DNA from: Syntrophobacterales bacterium
GTDB lineage: Bacteria; Desulfobacterota; Syntrophia; Syntrophales; UBA2210
Reading direction: 5' to 3'
Assembly (NCBI GenBank): GCA_021163105.1
Contig: JAGGXJ010000148.1
Span: 1 to 43,083 of the forward strand
Length of the DNA: 43,083 bases
Every line of letters starts with the position of its first letter. Within the stretch, counting starts at the first letter, position 1. Under the pieces are notes generated by a model that saw only the letters and a program-made list of their open reading frames with translations, did not search any database and had not been told where the DNA came from. The translations under genes were made by a program, and so were the position numbers. Positions 33,627 to 40,595 of the stretch are shown here, in pieces.

Positions 33627-35936
33627 ATGAAAAAGAAATATAATAATATCCTGGATCTGATTGGCAACACCCCCATCGTAGAGATACGTAATCTTAATCC
33701 CAACAAAAATGTGAAGATATATGCGAAGCTGGAAGGACACAACCCCGGGGGGTCGATAAAGGACAGAACCGCTCTCTATATGATAGAAAAAGCGGAGGGA
33801 AAAGGATTACTTACCGCTGAAAAAACTGTTCTGGAAGCCACAAGCGGGAACACAGGTATAGGCCTCGCCCTGGTGGCTGCGGTAAAAGGATACAAAATCA
33901 CCCTTGTGCTTTCAGAGTCGGCCAGCGAGGAACGAAAGAAGATTTTAAAGGCCCTCGGTGCTGAATTGGTCTTGACTCCCACAAATCTCGGTACAGATGG
34001 GGCAATCGAAGTGGTCTATGAGATGTTGAGAGAACACCCCGATAAATATTTTGTTCCTGATCAACATAACAACGAAGATAACATTCTTGCCCACTACTAT
34101 GGCACGGCGGAGGAAATCTGGCACCAGACAGATAAAAAGGTAACAATGGTAGTGGCTGCACTGGGTACATCCGGCACTGCCATGGGCGTGTCCAGAAAAC
34201 TCAAGGAATATAATAAAAACATCAGAATTGTAGGCGTAGAACCATACCTTCACCATAAAATACAGGGTCTCAAAAATATGCAGGAGTCATACCGGCCGGG
34301 CATTTTTGACAGGGGACACTTGGATGAAAAGGCCAACATTCTGGATGATGACGCCTTCGAAATGGCAAGAAAACTCACGAGGGAGGAAGGAATTCTGGCA
34401 GGGATGAGTTCCGGCGCGGCGATGCACGTGGCCCTGGAAAAAGCCAGAGAGACGAAAGAAGGATTGATTGTGGTAATCTTCCCGGACAGCGGAGAAAGAT
34501 ATCTCAGCACAGAGCTCTTTGCGGATAGAGAAGAGACCTCGCTCTCTCTGTACAACACACTCACGAGAAACAAAGAATCTTTCAGGCCGATAGGCACAGA
34601 TCAGATACTCATACATTCATGCGGTCCGACCGTTCACGATATTCCTCACATAGGAACCTACCGACGCTTTGCTGTGTCGGATATGATATCCAGGTACTTG
34701 GAATTCAAGGGATACAAGGTCAAACATGTCTCCAATATAATAGACCTGGCCGACAGATCCATAAATGGTGCCGACAGAGCCGGTATGGACATCCGAAAAT
34801 TCACAAAGGAACACACTGAAACATTCTTCAGCGATCTGGACAAACTTAACATCAGCCACGATAATACCTACCCGGTAGCGAGTGAGAACGTCGATCTGAT
34901 GGTCAAGCTGGTCGAAAGGCTCGTGGGAAAGGGCTATGCCTACGAGAAATTGAAGTCTGTCTATTTTGACATATCCCGGCTCGACGACTACGGACTCCTG
35001 TCAAACATAGATCTGGCAAAGGTAAGACACTCAAGGACAGTAGATCAGGATAATTATGAAAAGGACAGTCCGGTTGACTTCACCCTCTTAAAGAGATCGA
35101 CTCTGACGGAGTTAAAGGGGGGTATATATTTCAAGACCAGGTGGGGGAATGTAAGGCCCGGCTGGCACCTTGAATGTGCGGCCCTGGCCATGGAATACCT
35201 GGCAGAGACCTTTGACATCTACATAAGCGGATCCGATATCATCTTCCCGCACTGTGAAAATGTCATGGCTATAGGAAAGGCTGCCACCGGAGAAAAACTC
35301 GCGAATTACTGGCTCGCCTCTGAACTTGTCATGATGGAAGGCAAGAAGATGTCTCGATCCACAGACAATTCTTTCACGGTAAGCGCTCTGGAGGCAAGGG
35401 GATATTCCGGTGGGGAAATCAGGTATTTTCTCCTCAGCTCTCACTACAGAAAACCGCTGACCTTTTCATTCGGCGCACTGGATACTGCATGCAATACAAT
35501 CAAAAGGCTGAACAACTTTATACAGAGATTGATACGCTTCGTTCCCGGAGACGGGCACACGGATGTGGACCAGCTTGTCTATGACGTCAGGAAGGGGTTT
35601 GCCGAAGCGATGGATGACGATTTCAATATCTCTGAAGCCCTTGCATGTGTATTCGAATTTGTCAGGAAGATAAATATTTCTCTGACCGGAAAACAGCTTA
35701 ACATCAAGCAGAGAGACATGATTCTCGATACTATGAGAGGAGTAAATTCCATTCTTCGTATAATGAATTTCGAGGAGGAAACGCTTGGCGAAGATGCCAC
35801 AAGGCTGATGGAAGAAAGAAAAAAGGCCAGGGCAGCCGGTAACTGGGAAAGATCCGATCACCTGAGAGAAAAACTTTCGACGATGGGAATAATTGTTCAC
35901 GATACACCGGAAGGCGTGATCTGGACATTGAAATAG
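33627..35936 (+). CDS. Cysteine synthase / cysteinyl-tRNA synthetase fusion protein
   Basis: The 769-residue product joins two enzymes. Residues 1-305 are a PLP-dependent cysteine synthase (CysK/CysM type): NPGGSIKDR with the PLP Lys45, ATSGNTG at 71-77, GTSGTAMG at 180-187 and PDSGERYLST at 287-296. Residues 320-769 are a class I cysteinyl-tRNA synthetase: SCGPTVHD with Cys332, HIGT at 341-344 in place of HIGH, WHLEC with Cys517, FPHCEN at 541-545 in place of FPHHENE, and KMSRS at 574-578 in place of KMSKS. The C-terminal RKKARAAGNW...HDTPEG tail is the usual CysRS end, so the synthetase is full length. The first part would make cysteine from O-acetyl- or O-phosphoserine and sulfide, the second would charge tRNA-Cys with it. 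The frame is continuous with no sign of sequencing error at the joint. No neighbouring gene helps define the sulfur donor. Confidence 0.9.
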   Translation: MKKKYNNILDLIGNTPIVEIRNLNPNKNVKIYAKLEGHNPGGSIKDRTALYMIEKAEGKGLLTAEKTVLEATSGNTGIGLALVAAVKGYKITLVLSESASEERKKILKALGAELVLTPTNLGTDGAIEVVYEMLREHPDKYFVPDQHNNEDNILAHYYGTAEEIWHQTDKKVTMVVAALGTSGTAMGVSRKLKEYNKNIRIVGVEPYLHHKIQGLKNMQESYRPGIFDRGHLDEKANILDDDAFEMARKLTREEGILAGMSSGAAMHVALEKARETKEGLIVVIFPDSGERYLSTELFADREETSLSLYNTLTRNKESFRPIGTDQILIHSCGPTVHDIPHIGTYRRFAVSDMISRYLEFKGYKVKHVSNIIDLADRSINGADRAGMDIRKFTKEHTETFFSDLDKLNISHDNTYPVASENVDLMVKLVERLVGKGYAYEKLKSVYFDISRLDDYGLLSNIDLAKVRHSRTVDQDNYEKDSPVDFTLLKRSTLTELKGGIYFKTRWGNVRPGWHLECAALAMEYLAETFDIYISGSDIIFPHCENVMAIGKAATGEKLANYWLASELVMMEGKKMSRSTDNSFTVSALEARGYSGGEIRYFLLSSHYRKPLTFSFGALDTACNTIKRLNNFIQRLIRFVPGDGHTDVDQLVYDVRKGFAEAMDDDFNISEALACVFEFVRKINISLTGKQLNIKQRDMILDTMRGVNSILRIMNFEEETLGEDATRLMEERKKARAAGNWERSDHLREKLSTMGIIVHDTPEGVIWTLK

Positions 35937-36003
35937 GAAGCTTCAAAGGGAAGAAGTCTTTCTTAAACGCCACCCTGAATGGATAATCCCATGGATATTA
36001 TTA

Positions 36004-36288
36004 ATGGATATTATTATATGTGTTGTTATTCTTATAGCTGCCTGTGTTCTGACACAGCTTGGTGTTGTGTGGAAAACAAAACGTGCGTGTCTGACAATCA
36101 TCAAAGACCTTCAGGACAGGAAAGCATGCGATCCTGAGTTTGCTGTTTCCCTCCCCTATGCCCAAAAAAAGGGTCTTCTCCACTTCGGCGCGAGAGACTA
36201 TAAACCGCAGGCCTTGCAGCATTTGATTCAGAAAGAGATAATCTGTGTTACTGACGACGGTAGATACTATCTTGGTGAAAATGTTTAG
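36004..36288 (+). CDS. Hypothetical membrane-anchored protein, 94 residues
   Basis: The product begins with a hydrophobic segment (about residues 3-22, IIICVVILIAACVLTQLGVV) that is probably a signal anchor, followed by a basic stretch (WKTKRACLTIIKDLQDRK) and a soluble end (ALQHLIQKEIICVTDDGRYY) that resembles the wing of a winged-helix. No family is recognised. The gene follows the fusion gene by 67 bases in the same direction with a weak ribosome-binding site. It looks protein-like in composition, but start choice is uncertain. Confidence 0.6.
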   Translation: MDIIICVVILIAACVLTQLGVVWKTKRACLTIIKDLQDRKACDPEFAVSLPYAQKKGLLHFGARDYKPQALQHLIQKEIICVTDDGRYYLGENV

Positions 36289-36393
36289 AATGTAAAGCTA
36301 TAGATCTATGCCTGTCGACAATCTGGATCTTTCACGGTCACCCTGGTGGGAGAACCAGCCGTACGAGACAACCAGGTCTCAACCTATCGATTG

Positions 36394-36618
36394 TCAATTG
36401 AGTCCCATTCCAATAACAAGCCCTATCGCAATGCCCAACCCGATAAATACAGACCCCACAACAATCCCGACGGCTATATTCTTTTCCGCCAGCGCCCGGG
36501 ATGTATCAAAAGGTGTTATCCTGTCGAATATTTTATAGCCTGTCACCATACATACCATGGTGAGTATTGCCCCGAATATTGCGTAACCGATGTTTAATGC
36601 CATTATGGAAATGTCCAT
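36394..36618 (-). CDS. DUF350 family small membrane protein
   Basis: The 74-residue product has two predicted membrane helices (about 9-28 and 48-72) separated by KIFDRITPFDTSRALAEKNIAVG, the conserved DUF350 (YjfL-like) loop with D(R)ITPFD and KN.A.(G). The function of the family is unknown; it is usually found as a repeated or single small inner-membrane protein. The ATG shares one base with the stop of the upstream lytic transglycosylase gene (TAATG), so they are translationally linked. Confidence 0.85.
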   Translation of the reverse strand: MDISIMALNIGYAIFGAILTMVCMVTGYKIFDRITPFDTSRALAEKNIAVGIVVGSVFIGLGIAIGLVIGMGLN

Positions 36619-37190
36619 TATCTTAAAACCTCCTTGATCTTGTTGATCTTCTTGATATATCCGATTGTTTCATCGCTGTTTTTCCCCGTAACCCTGGGCA
36701 AGGTCTGCTCTATCGATTCCCACAGATTTTCGTTCATCGATTGCTTTCCGGCAATTCGTTGAGCCTTGATTATGTTGCCCTTTCCGGCGTTGTAGGAACC
36801 AAACATAAAATTTATACGGTCCTCAAATGGACGTCTGGCCTTCCATTCCTTCCAGAGCATCCTGTCATAATAGATACCTGCCGCTATGTTCCAGCGGGGA
36901 CGCGTGATTCCACCCTGAACATTGGGGTTTTTTCTGGCGATATCTTTGAATGTCCGGGGCATGATTTGCATGATGCCACGGGCTCCGACATGCGATTTCG
37001 CATTTGACTTTAGTCTCGACTCAGCGATTGCCTGGGCCTTGAAATAACGCCAATCAAAGCCGGGACCGAAATATCGTTTGGAATACTTCGAAAAATGTCT
37101 GTCATATTTTACAATCTTATTAAAACCTTCATAGGCATTGGCCTGCAACGGTATAATGAGCAGGAGAAATAGGACGGCCAGCTTTTTCAT
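36618..37190 (-). CDS. Lytic transglycosylase, SLT domain
   Basis: The 190-residue product has a signal peptide (MKKLAVLFLLLIIPLQANA) and an SLT domain of goose-lysozyme type. AIAESRLKSNAKS contains the catalytic Glu of the ES motif, followed by GARGIMQIMPRTF and, near residue 135, FGSYNAGKGNI, the AYN-type motif. It resembles the catalytic domain of MltF (YfhD) without the amino-acid-binding domain. It cleaves peptidoglycan in the periplasm, leaving 1,6-anhydro ends. It is followed without a gap by the DUF350 gene. Confidence 0.9.
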   Translation of the reverse strand: MKKLAVLFLLLIIPLQANAYEGFNKIVKYDRHFSKYSKRYFGPGFDWRYFKAQAIAESRLKSNAKSHVGARGIMQIMPRTFKDIARKNPNVQGGITRPRWNIAAGIYYDRMLWKEWKARRPFEDRINFMFGSYNAGKGNIIKAQRIAGKQSMNENLWESIEQTLPRVTGKNSDETIGYIKKINKIKEVLR

Positions 37191-37292
37191 TGAGCCTCCA
37201 ACCGGGTGGTGTTTTGTATCAAGTTCAGTATAAAAATAAGATAGCCGTGTGTCAAAAGAAAAACCGGAATAAAAAATTGCCTGTAAAAATTG

Positions 37293-37949
37293 TCAACGAC
37301 TTCTTGTTACCCCACATCTCTGACAGTGGACCGAGACGGGGCATTCGCTGCACATTGGCGAGGTGGGCCGGCAGATATTTCTTCCGAATGCCACCATGAT
37401 TGTATTATAATCTATCCAGTATATCGGAGGAAGTTTTTCCCGCAGGGCATATTCTGTCTCTTCAGGTGTTTTCGTTTTCACATAACCCAGGCGGTTTGAG
37501 ATCCTGTGGACATGCGTATCCACGCATATTCCCTTTCCCCCGTATCCCAGCGTGACCACCAGATTGGCGGTTTTTCTCCCCACCCCTTTTAGCGTAAGCA
37601 ACTCTTCAATACTGTCGGGAACATGGGAATTATATCTTTCGATCAGTTCACGGCAGACATGAAGTATCGTTTTTGTCTTGTTTCTATAGAAACCGGCGGG
37701 ATAAATAGCATTTATGATTTGATCTTCAGAGAGTTTCAGCATCTCCGAAGGAGTGCCGGCGAGCATAAAGAGCTTCCCGGTGGCTATCTTGGTAACCTCG
37801 TCCTTTGTCCTGAGACTGATAAGCGTGGAAATGAGTATCTGGAAGGGGGCTGATTTTTTCTCCGCAAGATCGGAAACTATCGGAAGCTTCTCAGACTTGA
37901 GGCTTTCTTTGAGGAGTTCAATTACTGCTGTTATATCGGTTTCTTTCAT
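37293..37949 (-). CDS. nth: Endonuclease III (DNA glycosylase/AP lyase)
   Basis: The 218-residue product has the helix-hairpin-helix LKGVGRKTANLVV with catalytic Lys, the VDTHVHRISNRLGY segment with catalytic Asp, and a C-terminal 4Fe-4S cluster C-x6-C-x2-C-x5-C (CRPTSPMCSECPVSVHC). It removes oxidised pyrimidines from DNA. Early SAPFQILISTLISLRTKDEV is the usual family segment, here with T-K replacing the common Q-T/S, D. Length is about 210 in the family. It lies between a lytic transglycosylase gene and the palindromic element upstream. Confidence 0.94.
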   Translation of the reverse strand: MKETDITAVIELLKESLKSEKLPIVSDLAEKKSAPFQILISTLISLRTKDEVTKIATGKLFMLAGTPSEMLKLSEDQIINAIYPAGFYRNKTKTILHVCRELIERYNSHVPDSIEELLTLKGVGRKTANLVVTLGYGGKGICVDTHVHRISNRLGYVKTKTPEETEYALREKLPPIYWIDYNTIMVAFGRNICRPTSPMCSECPVSVHCQRCGVTRSR

Positions 37950-37991
37950 GCGCTATGATTATTAGTGGAGGGCATCCGGCATTCAGAGCAG

Positions 37992-38169
37992 CCTGATCCC
38001 TGACCACTGGAGATCTTTGCACAAATGCTGTAATTTGTCATTTCGACCGCAGGGAGAAATCTTAACAGACTTGATTCATTAAGATTTCTCGTCGCTCCCG
38101 CTCCTTCGAAATGACAAAAAAATAACACTCCCCGAAATGACATTATGCAAAGCTCTACCCTGATCCCTG
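37992..38169. repeat. Nested palindromic element, copy B, flanked by direct repeats
   Basis: Between fdhE and nth a palindrome at 38037-38115 has arms GTCATTTCGACCGCAGGGAG and complement of the same kind (AAGATTTCT...TCGAAATGAC). Around it lies an outer inverted repeat, GAGATCTTTGCA on the left and TGCAAAGCTC on the right. The whole is bracketed by an 11-base direct repeat CCTGATCCCTG at 37992-38002 and 38159-38169. The inner part is shared with 10570-10648 but the outer arms are not. Confidence 0.8.
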
Positions 38170-38171
38170 TC

Positions 38172-39008
38172 TTACTCGTACCCTTCCTCATCAGCCAATA
38201 TATCCAGATGCAGGGTTGCTATATCTTCCACATCCAGATTGGGTCTTTTCTCCGCTTTTCTGAAGTCCACCGTCTTTATATATTTATTGCAGGCGTTGCA
38301 CACATCAACCCGGTATTTCTCCTCATTTTCAATAGTGAAGTAGGCTAACGTCTGTTGATCTTCATTCCCGCAAAAGGGACATTTAACACGCCTGAATTGC
38401 CATTCAAATCCGCACTGACCACAGAAGAGAAACCTCTTTCCGCCTTCTTCCCTGAGCTCTGATATCTTTGGTTCCCTGCCGCAGATGGGACAATATCCCT
38501 CAGACCACGGCGACCCTGCGATGATATCTCTGTATTTTTCCGAAAGGACCTCCAGTGCCGGCCTCAGGCTCTCTTCAACAAGAAAACCCAACAGATCAAA
38601 AATGCCCTCATTATCATCATTCTCCCGGGCATCTTCATCCTGCTGAAACGTGAAGGAATCACGAACCATTTCTATATAGTTTAGTTCACCGTCTTTCATC
38701 TTTTTTATTATTTCGCCGGTTTCCTCCAATGCTCTCTTATGGGCTATTTCCAGCAGGGCGGCAAAATATTCCTTTGGGCCTTCAAGGTCAAACTTACCCC
38801 CGGGGAAATCAACGAGAGGCAATCCACCGGCCAGTTTTTTCTCTATAAGCGATTCATCCACGTTAAAGATATCTTCCTTTACCTTGCGGCGATGCTTCTC
38901 TCTCAGGATAAGCACCTCTTCGAGAATATCCAGCAGTTCTTCGTAATGGGGATTCATATTTTTGTACCCGTCAATCGTTTTCAGGGTATCTCTCAGTACC
39001 TCTGCCAT
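38172..39008 (-). CDS. fdhE: Formate dehydrogenase accessory protein FdhE
   Basis: The 278-residue product has an all-helical N-terminal part and a C-terminal double zinc-ribbon with CPICGREP, FCGQCGFEWQFRRVKCPFCGN and CNACNKYIK, as in E. coli FdhE (CPVCGSMP, CNLCETEW, CDDCGTYLK). The end DIATLHLDILADEEGYE also matches. FdhE interacts with the catalytic subunit of respiratory formate dehydrogenases and is needed for activity. It follows the structural genes in the same direction, separated by a 146-base gap with a terminator-like hairpin. Confidence 0.92.
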   Translation of the reverse strand: MAEVLRDTLKTIDGYKNMNPHYEELLDILEEVLILREKHRRKVKEDIFNVDESLIEKKLAGGLPLVDFPGGKFDLEGPKEYFAALLEIAHKRALEETGEIIKKMKDGELNYIEMVRDSFTFQQDEDARENDDNEGIFDLLGFLVEESLRPALEVLSEKYRDIIAGSPWSEGYCPICGREPKISELREEGGKRFLFCGQCGFEWQFRRVKCPFCGNEDQQTLAYFTIENEEKYRVDVCNACNKYIKTVDFRKAEKRPNLDVEDIATLHLDILADEEGYE

Positions 39009-39087
39009 GCATCACCTCTTCTTGGGTTCTAAAACGAAAGATCTCTATATATTCTTTTTCTTATAAACTCAAGGAATTCTTGCCCCG

Positions 39088-39125
39088 GCAAAAAGGGGCC
39101 CGTTCTCGATTGAACAGACCCCTTT
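39088..39125 (-). terminator. Terminator-like hairpin after the formate dehydrogenase gamma gene
   Basis: On the minus strand AAAGGGG (39119-39125) pairs with CCCCTTT (39092-39098) with an inner GTTC/GAAC stem, followed by two more T residues. It lies between the gamma gene and fdhE and may give partial termination, lowering fdhE expression relative to the structural genes. Confidence 0.55.
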
Positions 39126-39154
39126 ACTTTCAACAGACTTTCCAGACCATGTTC

Positions 39155-39793
39155 CTAATCTGAAACTTCCAGTTTCCCCGTCTCTTCCATCTCTTTCAAC
39201 CACTTTGGGCACTGTTTTTCCGCCCAGGATCTTGTGACCCATCCTGTCAGGATAGCGGACACAGAACCGGGAACGCCGACAGTCCCCAGATATAAATGGA
39301 CAAAAAAGAATGGGAATATAACAAAGAATCCGAGGGCATGCAGGGGGTACATCCACCTCACCAGCTCCACCGGAAAACCAAGAGGAAACCACATAATCAA
39401 CCCGGTGACCGACATGACAACCCCGAAAAATGCCACTGCCCAGAAGAATGCCTTCTGGCCGGGATTGTATTTTCCTGTTTCGGGGACTTTGTCGACATGC
39501 CACAGATAACCACCCGCCACCCTAATCCACTCCAGATCCTCGGGAAACTTGAATATACCCGCTTCTTTCCACCATATTAATATGGCAAAGAGAAGTGACG
39601 GGATGAACACAAGCCCGGAGAAGTTGTGAATCAGTTTCAGATTCTTCAATCCTCCAACGGGAATCGCTAAAAAATTGAACGAATGGAACATCATCCCCAG
39701 ACCCGTAACCATAAGGATCAGACAAGAAATAGCCATACACCAGTGCACTATCCTCTCAAACCCATCAGATGCTTTTATCATTCCTTTTTTCAT
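39155..39793 (-). CDS. fdoI: Formate dehydrogenase gamma subunit, cytochrome b556
   Basis: The 212-residue product has four membrane helices and the histidines expected for two b hemes: FERIVHWCMA (helix 1), LKLIHNFSG (helix 2), and MYPLHALGFFVIF plus FFVHLYLG (helix 4). These positions match FdnI/FdoI. It takes electrons from the iron-sulfur beta subunit to quinone at the inner membrane. The ATG lies one base after the beta subunit stop. Whether the enzyme is FdnI-like or FdoI-like cannot be told from sequence alone. Confidence 0.9.
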   Translation of the reverse strand: MKKGMIKASDGFERIVHWCMAISCLILMVTGLGMMFHSFNFLAIPVGGLKNLKLIHNFSGLVFIPSLLFAILIWWKEAGIFKFPEDLEWIRVAGGYLWHVDKVPETGKYNPGQKAFFWAVAFFGVVMSVTGLIMWFPLGFPVELVRWMYPLHALGFFVIFPFFFVHLYLGTVGVPGSVSAILTGWVTRSWAEKQCPKWLKEMEETGKLEVSD

Positions 39794-39794
39794 C

Positions 39795-40592
39795 TTATTC
39801 GCCTCCTTCCCTGCTTACCTGATCCCCATCGCCGCTTGTATCCTTGGGGCCATGGGTAATGTAGTGTAAGAAGGATCCCGCAAGTACGCCACCCGCCGCA
39901 AGCAGGCTGAGTGGTTTGAGCCAGTCTTTCCAGGCAATAACTGAAAGCGGCACTCTCGGTTTTTCCGGAAGCTTGTCGTAGACGCCTGCTTTTTCCGGAA
40001 GGACATACACCATGTGGGTTCCATCCACAAATTTGTCGCCATATACGGAGGCATTACCGCCAAGCTCCCTGGCCCTCTCATATGCCACCTCCAGCATCTC
40101 AGTCTTGTCGCCAAACATAAGGGCGCCGGTCGGGCAGGCTTTGACACATGCCGGATCCATCGCGTTGTCTATCCTGGAATAACACATATCACACTTGAAG
40201 ACCTTGTCGGTCTCAGGATCATATTTGGGTACTTCGAATGGACACGCAGAGACGCACTCCTTACATCCTATGCACTTGCTATTGTCAAGGGCGACCGTGC
40301 CGTATTTCGTATGGGAAAGAGCGCCGCTCGGGCACACTTTCACGCAGGCCGCATCGGTGCAGTGCATGCAGGCACTATGCCTGAACAGCCAGTCAACTCC
40401 ACCATTTCCATCAGATATCTCCTGAAATCTTATGATATTCCAGGTGTTTGTCTGAAGATCAGGCGGGTTCTGGTATGTCCCGGTGTTGAATGTCTGTTTT
40501 GCCGGCAACTGGTTCCACTGTTTACATGCCAGCTGACAGGCTCTACAGCCGGTACACTTTGAAAGATCACACAGTTTGATTTTTTCAGACAT
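39795..40592 (-). CDS. fdoH: Formate dehydrogenase beta subunit, iron-sulfur protein
   Basis: The 265-residue product has four 4Fe-4S cluster motifs: CTGCRACQLAC near residue 14, CMHCTDAACVKVCP near 75, CIGCKECVSACP near 107 and CDMCYSR...CVKACP near 134. A C-terminal membrane helix (PLSLLAAGGVLAGSFLHYI) anchors it, as in FdnH/FdoH. It carries electrons from the molybdopterin subunit to the cytochrome b subunit. It starts 3 bases past the alpha gene stop and precedes the gamma gene, the standard order. Confidence 0.92.
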   Translation of the reverse strand: MSEKIKLCDLSKCTGCRACQLACKQWNQLPAKQTFNTGTYQNPPDLQTNTWNIIRFQEISDGNGGVDWLFRHSACMHCTDAACVKVCPSGALSHTKYGTVALDNSKCIGCKECVSACPFEVPKYDPETDKVFKCDMCYSRIDNAMDPACVKACPTGALMFGDKTEMLEVAYERARELGGNASVYGDKFVDGTHMVYVLPEKAGVYDKLPEKPRVPLSVIAWKDWLKPLSLLAAGGVLAGSFLHYITHGPKDTSGDGDQVSREGGE

Positions 40593-40595
40593 AGC

